Shown: positions 22,324 to 34,512, counted from the first letter of the stretch. The stretch: DNA of 52,589 nucleotides from Circinella umbellata (GCA_025093555.1 JAIWNF010000118.1:1-52589); one strand, 5' to 3'. Translations and numbers: made by a program. The notes: generated from the sequence alone by a model not told the origin.

Positions 22324-23994
22324 CACTGGCTCACAAAAGTGTTCGTCACTCTATCACTTTTCTCTTCTTACTTCTCTATCTCAGTAACTACTAACACCAA
22401 AGAGATATAATATATATCAAAAGAATCACAAATTAAATGTGAATCTGCATGTTGATTGGCATCGGAGCTTAAATAATAATATTTTTTAAAAACAGCTACC
22501 AAAGATAAATATACTGATGAACACTTTTGTGAGTACCTTTTAAATATTAGAAATAATGATAAATAATTTTTTATTTAGTAGTCTGTCCATAATCCTTTTC
22601 GCTGAATAACTTGTTCTACTCGTCGTGGCATTGTATATATGTATTTTTGGCACTCTTCAGCTGTAATATCATACCAAATTTTGGATGAACGCTCAAATAA
22701 CTCATCTAAATTTGCAGCTGGCTTATTATAGTTATTATAAAGTCTTCTTTTTAATAATGCCCACATATTTTCAATTGGATTCAAATCAGGTGACTGGGGA
22801 GGCCATTCCATGACCTTAAAATCTTGTTTTTGTAACCATTCTTGTACAATTTTAGCTGTATGCTTAGGATCATTATCTTGCATAAACTCTACTTGACTAG
22901 GGTTTAAGTTGTAATACTCAATACTTGCCATCAAGTCATCTTGCAAAATATTTAAATAGTCTTCTTTACACATATTTTTATCTCCAACATCAACCAAATA
23001 GCCAACACCACCAGCAGAAAAGCAGCTCCAGACCATTAAGCGACCTCCACAGTTCTTTCTAGTCCCATTAACATTATGTTTCTGAAGCCTTGCTCCTTTT
23101 TTAATATAGGTATATTGCTTGCCATCTGACCCAAAACGATTGATTCTAGTCTCATCAGACCATATAACCTTCTCCCAGTCCTTAACTGTCCAATGATGAT
23201 GTTTATATGCCCAATTAAGTCTCTTTTTTATATTATCATTACTAAGAGCTGGCTTCTTTGGCTTAACTTTTGCTTGAAAACCTGCCTTTTGAAGGGCTCT
23301 TCTTGTTGTTTGAGCACAAACATTAATATTGAGGTCTGTTTGAAGCATTTTGGTAGCCTCTACAGCATTAGAAATAATACCAGATCCCACCAAACGTGTA
23401 AGAGAGTTGATATCACGTGACTTTAGTATAGCTGGTCTACCTCTTTTAGCTACTGTAGGTAATAATCCTAAGGAGTTTCTTATTTCAGAAATCTTGCCAA
23501 TACTAACACCAACTTGCTTTTTAATATACCGAACAGAGTGGCCATCTTTTAGAAGCACTTTTACTGAATTCAGCTGATCATTGCTAATGGGATTAGAGTA
23601 TGCCATTTGAATTAACTAATTCCTAATTCTAATTCAAATGCCAAATGTCAAAATCAGAATAAACATAATAAAAATAATATTTTTGAAGACTAATAATATT
23701 ACATAACATATATATAGAGTATAAAAGTAAAAGCTTACATTTTGAGATAATAAGAAACAATAGTTTGCTAAATTTTAAGGGTGGTTACAAAAGTGTTCAT
23801 CACTATTGTTTACTTTAACCTTTATTTTCTAAGTCACAATATTATTAAAACCCAGATTTTTTTTTATTTGTAGAATGCCAAAAGATAAGCATTTTGATAA
23901 ATATAAGCCACATCTTTCTATTGTATCTGGTTGTAGAGATACAAGAGTAAAAAGTCAAAATTATAGAAGTGACGAACATTTTTGTGAGCCAGTG
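22324..23994 (-). mobile_element. Complete Tc1/mariner element (1671 bp)
   Basis: Terminal inverted repeats of 27 bp (22324-22350 and 23968-23994), beginning CACTGGCTCACAAAA, differ at one position. TA stands immediately outside both (22322-22323 and 23995-23996), the Tc1 target duplication. A second motif, TGATGAACACTTTTGT, occurs at 22516-22531 and, as its complement, at 23785-23800. It is an inverted version of the terminal repeat sequence, so each end is palindromic at about 190 bp spacing. The transposase is intact. Confidence 0.95.
22575..23606 (-). CDS. Tc1-family transposase, intact
   Basis: A single 343-residue frame. The N terminus (residues about 10-55) forms a helix-turn-helix of Tc3/Tc1 type (VRYIKKQVGVSIGKI), followed by the GRP-box KRGRPAIL. 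The second paired-type helix-turn-helix follows, then the catalytic domain with Asp in WSDETRINRFG, Asp in FMQDNDPKHTA and Glu in PDLNPIENMWALL. I count 34 residues between the second Asp and the Glu, the DD34E signature. It excises and inserts the element at TA. Length is normal for Tc1 and no break is visible, so activity is plausible. The start Met is followed by AYSNPISND, and upstream sequence is AT-rich non-coding. Confidence 0.96.
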   Translation of the reverse strand: MAYSNPISNDQLNSVKVLLKDGHSVRYIKKQVGVSIGKISEIRNSLGLLPTVAKRGRPAILKSRDINSLTRLVGSGIISNAVEATKMLQTDLNINVCAQTTRRALQKAGFQAKVKPKKPALSNDNIKKRLNWAYKHHHWTVKDWEKVIWSDETRINRFGSDGKQYTYIKKGARLQKHNVNGTRKNCGGRLMVWSCFSAGGVGYLVDVGDKNMCKEDYLNILQDDLMASIEYYNLNPSQVEFMQDNDPKHTAKIVQEWLQKQDFKVMEWPPQSPDLNPIENMWALLKRRLYNNYNKPAANLDELFERSSKIWYDITAEECQKYIYTMPRRVEQVIQRKGLWTDY

Positions 23995-23996
23995 TA

Positions 23997-24884
23997 TCAT
24001 TATCCCAAAATCAAATCCTCCTCTCAGAGCCTTTTTGTCGTTTCTAGCCTTTGGTTGATCTTTTTGGCCTCTTGAAGGTTAGAAAGGCTAGAAAGGCAGT
24101 TTTGGTATTTCCAAATATTGCGAATCTTTACCGATTATTTCTCTTGGTTATAGAGGCTCATATAGATGTACAAATATTTTTCAGCATTTACAGAGTCTGG
24201 AATGCTTAAGCAAAAGCCATCGTTTTGTGCTATGTTACATCACAGCCATTTTTACATAACTTTATTATAAAATAATAAGTATAAATACAATTAATATGTT
24301 CTAGGTCAATAATAAATATATTTACACGCTATTTCCTATTATGAGTTTCTGTTAAAAATGGTAGTAATACTAAATGTTTATATGGATATCCAAAAACTAG
24401 AATACTAAGATAGTTGAACCTCAAAATTTCCTTTTTTGTAAGATACTCTGTCTTTGAATTCCTATTTTTTCGCTTTTCATTTGCTCACTGTATTTTAAAG
24501 ATAATTGTCAGCTATTCCGATATAAAAACATTGGTTGCTGGAAATTAATACAAAAAAGTTGTCTGCGGAAAGGGTTTTTGTTTCGACCTATTGCTACTAT
24601 GGAAATTGTAATGATTTTACCATCAATCGAAAGGCAATGTTTGTCTTTGGTGATGTTTTTATTTTTTTGCAAAAATCTATTACATGTGTCTCTCCACATC
24701 CATATTTGTAGTTTTTTTATCATAGTAAAAAGTCTTCTCCACAACTATGATATTCTATATCATCATTGGACATCGGCTTTTGTATTTAACTTGACCCGAT
24801 GATCTTTTAAAATTGGGCCATAGAACAAAAGTTTTTTATTTGTCCTGTTTCTTTTTTTTCCCCTGGATTTTAACGTTGTAAAAA
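23997..24884. other. Gene-poor stretch between Tc1 and the Helitron gene
   Basis: No intact gene. On the minus strand near 24720 a short piece with spaced Cys, TTNM and His hints at a BED-type zinc-finger remnant, but frames are broken and the match is too short to call. The Helitron 5' terminus must lie somewhere in this stretch; I could not fix it. Confidence 0.4.
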
Positions 24885-27800
24885 ATGACCTATCATGCAT
24901 GTGGAAGCACAACTCATTCTAGAACAAATCATCGCGATTGTCTAGCCAATCCAAACCGTCTCCGAACTTCCAATCCTGGCTCTCTGATTTTTGTTGATGC
25001 AGCGAGCGCTATCATTAACGTTGATAACGTACCTGAGCAACCAATTGTACCAGATTCTGTTGTGCCAACTCGACGTACCCATGATGAAGCTTTTCAACAA
25101 GCAGCCGAGCAATTAGCAACAGCATTACAACCTCAGTATGTTACCTACATTTTTCTCTGATATCTGTCTAAATTAAGGTTTTTAATATGAATATTGTTGT
25201 ATATACAGACCCGCTGCTGCACAACAGCAACCACGTATAGATGCTTTTACAGTACATACCCCTTTTGTTGCTCGAGTTCATCCTGATCACTACGTTCCCC
25301 ACGTTAGTCGTCGATCCAATATTTTACCCAATGGTCGTCAAGATCTTGGAGAAATGAATGTTACCTGCCCATCGTGTAATGCAAAGATGTGGATCAAAGA
25401 AAAAAGTACAGGCACTATTGCTGAACCTAAATTTACTTTTTGTTGCAACAAAGGAAAGGTTTCTTTTAACTTGCCACCTCCACCTCCAAATGAACTTCTC
25501 TCTCTCTTAATTAATCAAGATGCAACTGCAAGAAATTTTCGACAGAAAATACGTCTTTACAATTCTGCTTTTGCTTTCTCCTCTCTTGCAGCCAAGGTAT
25601 ATAATCGTATATAATATTATAATCAATTGTAATTAATTGGACTTCACAAGTATATAATTATTGTAAATTTTAATTGTTCTTTGTGTTAGTATGATTCTCA
25701 ATTGGCAAATGAAAGAGAAGGTGTATATACTTTTCGAGTGAATGGTATGATTAGTCATAGTATTGCACGGGCAATCCAACCAGCAGAGAATGTAGCACCT
25801 GGATTTGCGCAGTTTTATATTCATGATACTGAATCACAGATCCAATTGAGAAATGGTCTTTTTGACGGATTGGATCCTGAAACTTTGCGTTCTTTACAGA
25901 CGATGATTCATCATGATAATCCTTTATCCCAAGTATATCAAAGGGCAGCTGATCGTATCTAAGAAAGTCCTGACAGTGATTTTGCCATTATGATCCACTC
26001 CGATCGGACACCTTCGCGTGGGCATTATGGGCAATATTTAGCGCCAGCTACTGCTGAAATTGCTGCGATTCTTCCAAACCATGGTTCTGTTGGAGCATAT
26101 CGTGATGTAGTTATAACACGTCGTGGTGGTGGATTAATGCGTATCAATGAGTTTCATCCTTTATATGATCCTACTCATTATGTGCTTATATTTCCACGTG
26201 GCGAACAAGGTTGGGTTGCACCATTACCCAATAATCACCCAAATAATATATGTAAGAACAAATTTATATATATATATATATACTATACGTAAAGCTAATG
26301 TATATCTAACAATTTGTTTTATGATTAGCAAATGTTTCTAATAATGATGACGATGATGATGATGATGATGGTCACACAACACCTATGCGCTATTATGCAT
26401 ATTTACTCCACGATCGTGATAACTACTATATTGTATACTATCAGCGTTTATTTCACCAATTTGTCGTTGATATATGGGTTAAAGTAGAACAGGATCGTCT
26501 TGAATACATCCGTAGAAATCAAACATCACTCCGTGCTGAAATGTTGGATGGCGTGGTTGATGCTATTGATGGTGAAATTGCTCGAAATGTTGGAAGGTCT
26601 GTTCTTCTTCCTTCCACATTTATTGGTGGTCCCAGAGACATGAATAGCAGATACCAAGATGCTATGGCAATTGTACGATGCTTTTCGAAACCAGACCTGT
26701 TTATCACCTTCACCTGCAACCCCTCCTGGGTTGAAATTACCCGCGAATTAAAACCTGGCCAGAGAGCTGTTGATCGTCCTGATTTAACTGCGAGAGTTTT
26801 CCATATGAAGGTATGATGATTTTTATTCGTTTATTTAAAAGTTTACTTCTCTTAGAAAGCTTCCTGAACATATATCTTCGAGCCTTTTCTATACTTCTTT
26901 ATTATTTTGTTGAGAACGAGTCATTCATTGATATAATTATTTTCAAGCTCTTTATAATTATATATAACAAGTATTTGTTGACGTTGATATTGACTTTTTT
27001 GTTTTCTATGTAGCTTAATTCATTGATGGATGACTTAACTAAGAAACATGTACTTGGAACATGTGTGGCACATATCAGTGTTGTGGAGCATCAGAAACGG
27101 GGACTTCCGCATTGTCATATTCTTTTGATATTATCCTCTGATTGCAAACCCTCAGGTCCCAGCGATTATGATAACATCGTCTCAGCCGAAATACCTGACC
27201 CTGATCGTCACCCTGCTGCATATGCCACTGTTACTAGAAATATGATGCATGGGCCATGCGGTCCGGCGTATCCCGATTCACCTTACATGGTAAACGGCCG
27301 CTGTTCCAAGCATTATCCAAAAGCATTTGCTCAGGAAACTACCGAAGCTGAAGTAGGTGGTTATCCAATATATAGACGACGTAATGATGGCAGAACAGTA
27401 GATATACGAAGAAGTAGAAACAGAGTTGCACTCGATAATACCTGGGTGGTGCCCCACAATCTTTATTTGACAACAAAGTATGATTCTCATATAAATGTTG
27501 AGATATGTAATAATGTCCGCGCTGTCAAGTATCTCTATAAGTATGTATTCAAAGGACATGATCGTGCGTTAATGTCTATGCGTCGTCGCCGGAATAATGA
27601 TAGTTCCGCAACTGCTATTGCTACTGTTGATAATGAAGATGATGGAGATGATATTGATGAAACAACCTTATATCAAGACGCTCGGTATGTATCTGCATCG
27701 GAGTCTTTTTGGCGTCTATTTGGGTTTTCATTGCACTCAAGAGCACCCTTTGTACAATCTTTATCTATCCATTTACCTGGAAAAAAAAACGTGTACTATC

Positions 27801-30349
27801 GCCCCAATCAAACTGTACAAGAAGTGATTGAGCGTGCAGAACAAAAACTCTCGACCCTGGAGGCATACTTTGAATTAAATCGGTATGTAATTCTTTGTTG
27901 TTCTATCAAGATATACGTTTTTCTTACTTCTTTCTAATCACCAACACTTTTTATTACCTTTATTATTTTTTAAAGCACTGATCCCACTGCACGAGAATTA
28001 TGCTATCATCAAATACCATCGCAATATTCTTGGAATACAAGTGGTACCCATAATTATTGGAGTCCACGAACTCGATCCAAAGCTGCTGTTGGTTGGGTCG
28101 TATTTGTGTCGCCTGGTGATATGGAACGATTCTCTTTACGCCTTTTGCTACATAATGTTCCTGGCGCACAAAGTTATAATGATTTACTGCGTTACAATGG
28201 TCGTGAATATGAATTATTTCAAGAAGCGGCTGCAGCACGTTTGTTGTTGGAAAGTGATGAAGAATATGATCTTTGTCTTGCAGAAGCAATATCGGTTGTA
28301 ACATCCATCCCTCAACTTCGCCGTCTTTTTGTTACTTTACTTTTATTCGCAAACCCATCCAACCCTGGTGCTTTGTGGCAAAAATATGGCGACCATCTTT
28401 CGGAAGACTATCAGCATCGATATCGTGTGAATGATTTGGAACCTGATGTTGCGCGCTGTAATGCTCAGGCAATTACTGATATCAATAATCTTCTTCTCGA
28501 TCAAAATAGCTCTCTTTCACAATTCCCAACACTCCCTCCTCTACCTGATCTTTCTTCTTTTGAAAATGAAATACCTGAACATCCACAGCAGGTAGAAGCT
28601 GAAAACACTGAAGATCTCGCCCAAGTAGCAGAAGATTCTATTAGAAGCCTTAATGCTGATCAACGTGCTGTATTCGATGCAGTAACAGCTGCTGTCAATG
28701 ATCCTACTATCGAGCAACGGGCCTTCTTTTTGGATGGTCAAGGTGGGAGTAGTAAAACATTCCTTTATAATACTCTCCTTGCCCACGTTCATTCTCAAAA
28801 CAAGTCTGCAATTGCTGTTGCTTCTACTGGTGTTGCTGCTTTGTTACTTCTACGAGGTGCAACAGCACACTCAATATTTAAAATTCCTGTTGAAAATTTA
28901 GACGATTCATCTACATGTTCAATTAGTTTGCAAAGTGAAAGGGCGCAAGCCATTCGCGATGCTTCTTTAATTATTTGGGATGAAGTGCCAATGATTCATC
29001 GTCATGCTGTTGAGGCTGTAAATCGTACACTTCAGGATATCATGGGTGCTACCGATCCTTCACTACAAAACGCCCTTTTCGGTAACAAAGTGATAGTTTT
29101 TGGTGGTGACTTTCGACAAACCCTTCCTGTTGTCAAAAGAGGAAGTAGAAGTGACTGTGTCAATGCAAGTTTTGTTCGTTCGCCTTTATGGAATTCAATT
29201 CGTACTTTTCGTTTAACAATCAATATGCGATTACAAAACCTTGACGATAACAATGAACATTCCGACCGTCAACGACAATTTGCGCGAGATTTACTTCAAA
29301 TCGGCGACGGTCAAATGGCTTCAGGTACTTTATCTTTTGAACAAAAAAATACATATAAATAAAACCCAAGAGGATGGCTTTTAATACTAATTTTCATTTT
29401 ATAGTTCGTCCAAACTCAGATTATATTTTTCTTGATCGCGAACGGTGCATAAGAGGTTCAAATATAAATAATCTTTTGGATGTAATCTACCCAAATTTAG
29501 ACAGCCATACAACACCTGACCCACAATATTTTGCACAAAGGGCAATATTATCACCAAAAAACGCTGTAGTAGATATCATTAATGATGTCGCTACTGATCG
29601 TTTTCCAGGCGAATGCCGTGAATATTCGAGTGCAGACACCGTCCCTGGCGAAGAATATGCCAACCAAATCCCTACTGAATTTTTAAACACGTTGTCTATT
29701 TCAGGTAACAAGTATTTCTGTTGAGCTTCCCTATGAATTCGTGCCAACACTAACATGTTCGTTTACTGCGTTCTATTTATATTATATATTACTCATTATT
29801 TATTCGGATATCATTATCATTATATTATTTTTTCGTTTAAACTTAATAGGATTCCCACCTCATCGACTTCGTCTAAAAATCAACCAACCTGTCATCCTTC
29901 TCCGTAACTTGAATCCAGCAGAGGGTCTTTGTAATGGAACAAAACTAATTTGCAGAAACCTACATACACATCTCATAGAAGCCGAAATTATAACTGGCAG
30001 CCATGCTGGCAATCGCGTCCATATACCACGTGTTAAGCTTATCAGCTCTTCACAATCTTCTGGATTACCATGCGAAATATCTCGAAAACAATTTCCACTT
30101 AAACCTGCTTTCTGTCTTAGTATAAACAAGTCGCAGGGTCAAACATTAACACACATTGGTGTTTATCTTCCTGATCCAGTGTTTTCGCATGGTCAGTTAT
30201 ATGTCGCATTTTCACGCGTTACCGATTACAGAAACTTGCATATAATGGCTGAATGGGATAGACAAGCTGATCGCCCTATTACAAAAAATGTCGTATATCC
30301 TGAAATATTCTCTCCATCACCTCTTCCGCCTCCTCCTTCAATTTCATAA
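24885..30349 (+). pseudogene. Helitron Rep-helicase (RepHel), eight exons, one in-frame stop
   Basis: Exons 24885-25135, 25209-25596, 25690-26251, 26329-26810, 27014-27882, 27976-29324, 29405-29704 and 29850-30349 join with matching phases (about 1566 codons). After a Cys-rich N-terminal module (CPSCNAKMW) come the Helitron_like_N region, the Rep HUH motif GLPHCHILL (about residue 594) and the tyrosine motif KYLYKYVFKG (about 733). A PIF1-type helicase follows with Walker A DGQGGSSKT (about 1104-1112), Walker B LIIWDEVPM, FGGDFRQTLPVV and the C-terminal [16 protein letters not shown] motifs. RepHel nicks and unwinds DNA for rolling-circle transposition. Two lesions: TAA at 25960-25962, and Ser (AGT, 28751-28753) where the P-loop Gly before Lys is expected. 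Otherwise the gene is open, so the copy is probably young but inactive. Confidence 0.9.
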
Positions 30350-30586
30350 CTTCTTTACATATATGATCAATTTATCTTAAACAACCAGCATCCTTTTAAT
30401 AACCTTACTTCCACAAAACTTCAGTAAAATCACCTTACTTTTAATAACTTTTATATATTTTTTTCTTTTTTATCAATAAAATTCTATCCCATCTTAAAGA
30501 CAACTTATTACAATACTAATGCAGTTTATTTTTTATTTGACTGGATCCACAAAACAATTATACAGCCTTGGGCATCGTCGCTACTA

Positions 30587-30686
30587 GGCGCGAAGCGCCT
30601 TTTTGGGGGGTCAAGGGGGGTTTACCCCCCTTGCGACGTGTTTTCCGTTGAATGACCCGAAGCGAAGCGAGGCAGGCAAACGCTAG
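30587..30686 (+). mobile_element. Probable Helitron 3' end with hairpins
   Basis: A GC-rich island in AT-rich DNA, about 240 bp downstream of the RepHel stop. Hairpins are GGCGC-GAA-GCGCC (30587-30599) and CAAGGGGGG-TTTA-CCCCCCTTG (30612-30633). The island ends with ...AAACGCTAG at 30686 followed by T. CTAG followed by T fits the Helitron 3' rule (CTRR, insertion between A and T), though the last hairpin is further from the end than in textbook examples. The matching 5' TC end was not identified. Confidence 0.55.
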
Positions 30687-30704
30687 TTTTTGTAACTAAC
30701 TAAA

Positions 30705-31050
30705 CTAATCTTCGTCAGTATCACACACGCCACTTAATTCAATACTCCAATCTTTGTACATATTTTCTTGTAGATGCATTTGTATTCCTTTTGAGTTAAT
30801 TAATGAATATCGATCTGTATCAGTGTTCACCAAATATTGTGCGTACAAATCCTTTCTTTTTTCATGTCTCCCGTACTGAAAATCCGGTTGGATACAAACA
30901 CTTCTATCAATTTGATCAATATAGGCTATAATCATCCCATGGTAGTTTTGTTCCAAACTAGGTCGTACAATTTCAAGTCCAGTTATGTGTTCTTTTTCGA
31001 TTGAAGAATATTTTTGTGCGAGACATAAATCCAATATATTGCCTTTATAC
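30705..31050 (-). pseudogene. C-terminal fragment of an unidentified gene, cut by a CACTA-like insertion
   Basis: Read on the minus strand from the insertion point at 31050, about 114 codons are open to the stop at 30705 (YKGNILDLCLAQKYSS, then GLEIVRPSLEQNYHGM). The sequence is protein-like and not repetitive. Removing the 13.6-kb block 31051-44691 would place it directly downstream of the minus-strand frame at 45106-44695, although the two pieces are not in the same frame at the junction. They may be one broken gene. I recognise no domain. Confidence 0.4.
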
Positions 31051-31745
31051 CACTGCGCAAACAATTAAGAATCCACAAGTTAAAAAGTTGTGGATTCCTA
31101 AGAATCCTGGTTGGGGGAGACATACCCCCGATTTTTTATGATGATATAAATAAAAAGAAATAAAAACATAAGAATTTATTAAGTGGATGCAAGTTGCTGC
31201 ACAATTTGAGCAGGGGGTATATTCTAGTTTTAAAAAGTAATTTCAGTTACGTATAACCATAAAAGCTATTTTATAAGTTCAAGTTGCCAACAAAAATATA
31301 TTAATGAATGAAATGGGAACCTTTCTGATTTTAAAAAAAAATAGATCAGTAAACGCAATAAGTCATCAGAAAGTAAATCTCTATCAGTTATAGTCTCAAA
31401 CAAATGTTTTTTTTTTATTTGCGGTGAGGGGGTCCATTTAAGCCAAGAATAAAAAATAGGGGAAGCTGAGAGTAATAAAAAAAGTATTTTTATGCATAGT
31501 AAAAAAAAATATGCACAACACTGTTTAGTAGAAAAAAACGATCATGTAAAAAGAGAGGTAAACAGTTTTAAGTTGGGGGTAGGTAAAAGAAAAGTTTTCT
31601 TGGAGCAAGGGGGAGGACAATTGTAGAGGAAAATCACATCACAAGATATACTTTTACATGATTGTTTATGAACGATAATAATAAAGGATAATTAACTTTT
31701 TTTTATTCAGCTTTTTTGACACCTTTATTTGATTTTTTAAAAAAA
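31051..31745. other. Left subterminal region of the CACTA-like element
   Basis: No gene. It begins with the terminal repeat, then TTGTGGATTC/AAGAATCC inverted words to about 31110 and a small GGGGGAGACATACCCCC hairpin at 31113-31129. Purine-rich AT sequence without coding content follows. Confidence 0.5.
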
Positions 31746-32174
31746 ATGTCTTTTATTAATAGCAAAAATACCAAACAACAAACCATTGAAAGGGATGGAA
31801 TGAGTTTCCACACGTTATTGGGACAACTATACGGTCTAGAAACAATGTTGTATGTTCTTCTAAATCATTATTGTATTATAAAATATTTTCATTACCTGTC
31901 ATTATATTGAGTGCTAGTAAATTTTGAATAGTATTAAAGCATTGTTTGACATCCTTTCTAATGTGCTGCAAAATGAGTTGTCACCTTATTGTGCTGAAGT
32001 TTTGGAATATTTGAAGAAAGAGCACCAGGAGGGAAAATTTTGTGATGAGTTGAGCTCTTTTATTGATGAAAAACTGTAAGCCATCGTTTTTATCATAACA
32101 GTATAGCGCACTTACCTGCATTCTAACTGAGCTTAATTAGTGTCGCTCAAGTGAATCTTAAGAAAAGGATCTAG
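31746..32174 (+). CDS. Small spliced gene, 93-aa helical protein of unknown function
   Basis: Three exons fit in phase: 31746-31849, 31932-32075 and 32141-32174, with donors GTATGT and GTAAGC and acceptors ATAG and TTAG. A CTAAC-like branch sequence precedes the last acceptor. The protein is mostly helical and charged (LFDILSNVLQNELSPYC, then EVLEYLKKEHQEGKF). The frame ends at TAG 32172-32174, yet the sequence after it keeps coding-like character (DDLQREIDDKNEDIRY). The stop may therefore be a mutation truncating a longer coiled-coil protein. It lies inside the CACTA-like element, facing the 303-aa gene on the opposite strand. Confidence 0.5.
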
Positions 32175-32588
32175 GATGATCTTCAACGTGAAATAGATGA
32201 CAAAAACGAAGACATTCGTTATAAACATCATAATCTATGTATTTACGTGTATTTGCATTTATATACATATATATGCATATAAATGTAATAAATGTTATAT
32301 TAGTAACCCTCCCATTTTAAATCCATTTAAATGATTTATTGATGCTTTTAAATGCAAATACTTGTGAATACATGCTCGTACAGCAACTATGCTATGCTGA
32401 TTTAGTAATTCGACTAAAATTCTATATTATACGGCTGATAATAAACATATGCTTATTGAACATATCTCAATTTATACAGATAGGTAATTAAGATGTATAC
32501 AAAAAAGAAGCCATGGCTTTATATCACATAATGGATGCAGAAATACAAACTATTGGTTTTTATAAGTTTTAATGTGGTACATCACAAA
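32175..32588. other. AT-rich gap between two convergent genes
   Basis: Apart from the possible read-on of the upstream gene to about 32230, I see only AT-rich sequence with ATATATGCATATAAATG-like runs. Confidence 0.5.
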
Positions 32589-33817
32589 TCAATCTATCAT
32601 ATCATTGTCACTAATGCCATCGTAGAGTCGTAATTCTGTTTCAGCAGCATTGGTTGCATTCAGTGCCTCATTTTGCGTACGTCCTTGTAATCCTTCAATT
32701 GCGTTAGTGTGATATTCCGAAATTCTATCCCAATCAATACTTTGAGTTTCACTTGTTCGTCTGTATAGATAGTTGTCATATACGTCACGCCAATAACTAT
32801 TTGCAGTAAACATTGAGATTTTTTCAGTGGCCTGTGGATGGTTGCAAGCTTTACACAGGTGGAAATAAATCTAATTGTTTTAAATAAGGTTAAATACTCT
32901 CTTCATTCATTTTGTAATTAAAAACAACAACAAATAATATACATCACCATCGTGAAAGTAATGCAAATCAAGGCAGGTGGTATCATGTTTGGTATTGGAG
33001 GAATACGAGGCCCACTTCTACCTCTTTCGTTAAAAAATACTTGAAAAAGTATATCAGATATAAATTGATTTTGTAACAGCGTTCCATTATCTGAATATCT
33101 TTCTCTTGCAAATCTATATACATAGTTCATAATGAGTTATATAATTTTAAACTGTAAATACAAAATCATACCGTAATCTATCAATGATGTAGAATAGTTG
33201 TTTTTTGCTGCGATGTGTACGAAATCCAGTTGGGAGAAGGTCTCTTGGAAATTGATACTTGGTCGTTTTGGTTTTTACGTGTTCATGTGCTGATGTTCTC
33301 TTTAACGGCATCAACCGTCGAAACTTTATGCATCATAATAAAAGTTAGGATATCCCCCATATTCAATATCTTGCTTTTCCCATACAAGCCATATAAAAGA
33401 TATTATACTTACTTCACATCGTATTACCTTGTCTGCTTCATAATCATATTTTTCGAGATTGATTATTTCAGAAGTATATTTAATCGCTAGATTGTCTGCT
33501 GCTTCATTGCTTTCAGCCGTATCAGGGAACACATTAACTGTATATATGTACATACCAACATCCGTTTCAAATTTCTCCCATGTATCTAAGTCTTCTGGAT
33601 CAAACATTAATTTTTGCTTTTGTTTCCTAATTTAAATATGGTTTTAAATATATAACAAGTACATATGTACTATAAGAGAAAAATGGAAAAAGAAAAATGT
33701 ATGATTGTCCATTATGTACCGGAGTGGAATAGGATTTAATGTTTGATTCGGTAAACTATCAGCTGAGAAATCAGACTGTGTGGAGGAAGTATGTTCGCTG
33801 ACAACGGGGGATACCAT
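32589..33817 (-). CDS. Intact five-exon gene, 303-aa protein, distantly DUF6532-like
   Basis: Exons on the minus strand are 33817-33720, 33626-33413, 33323-33172, 33113-32948 and 32870-32589. Phases match at every junction and there is no internal stop. The protein starts MVSPVVSEHTSSTQSD, then DPEDLDTWEKFETDVG, a basic FRRLMPLKRTSAHEH, FPRDLLPTGFRTHRS, a helical middle (QFISDILFQVFFNERG) and RIPPIPNMIPPALICIT. A possible zinc pair CKAC follows, then YWRDVYDNYLYRR. The pattern of a Pro-Ile-Pro turn followed by an Ala-rich helix and F..Y...Y recalls the fungal DUF6532 domain, which I suggest only tentatively. The fourth intron uses donor GTGATG, less usual than the others. Being the only undamaged larger gene within the CACTA-like ends, it may serve that element. 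Confidence 0.7.
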
Positions 33818-34268
33818 AGTAAGTGATGCAGTAGTAATAAAGGAATCACTATATCAATGCATAGATTTAAAGTTAGAAGGTGGCAAATCAAATACTTTTC
33901 AACACGTAAAATTAAGATTTTATATACTCTGATTGGGTTATTGGTGAGGGAGGAGATAATCTATTTTAGATATTATGAACATATATTTTAAAATATTATA
34001 TATATTTCTAAAAAAAAAAAAAAAAAAAATACATACGCTTCACTAACTGCATATTGAAGCGTTTAATGTGTGATTGAAGTACTTCGTATAGAGATATAAA
34101 ATAAAGAAGAAATAATACACTATGTTGTTGTATTTGAGTAATAAATTATATAATAAAGAATAGAAATATGGGTTGTGGGAGTTCTTATATTCAGGAATAT
34201 TATGTCTGAATCCACAAAAGAGAAATCTTATAATGAGTTTAAGAGACTTTGTGCTCAAAGGAAACTAT
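33818..34268. other. AT-rich stretch without recognisable gene
   Basis: It contains a long A-run (about 34011-34029) and no supported coding region. The LTR of Ty3-B begins at its right edge. Confidence 0.5.
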
Positions 34269-34380
34269 TGTTAGGTCAATTTAATTGTTAAAAGACTAAA
34301 AGATTTTAAAGGTAAAGATAGAACTAAAGAAAAGAATTTTATTTTGAAATAATTTGGGGGTATTTATACTAATTGGCAAT

Positions 34381-34512
34381 GCCGGAAATGTGGCATTGCT
34401 TTACCAGAAATGTGGTATCGCTTTGCCGGAAATATGGTATTGCTTCACCAGAAATGAGGCATTGCTTTGCCACAAATGTGTCTTTGCTTTGCCAGAAAAG
34501 TGGCATTAGCTA
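34381..34512. repeat. Six tandem copies of a 22-bp unit
   Basis: The units are variants of GCCAGAAATGTGGCATTGCT plus two bases, in perfect 22-bp register. They lie upstream of a TATA-like sequence in the LTR, so they probably act as promoter or enhancer repeats. Confidence 0.8.

Noticed and set aside
24508..24744. Possible BED zinc-finger remnant on the minus strand
   Set aside because: Only a few spaced residues fit, and two frame changes would be needed within 60 bases.
34381..34512. Regular 22-bp repeats considered as a CRISPR array
   Set aside because: The units are contiguous with no spacers, are diverged, and lie in an LTR of a eukaryotic retrotransposon.
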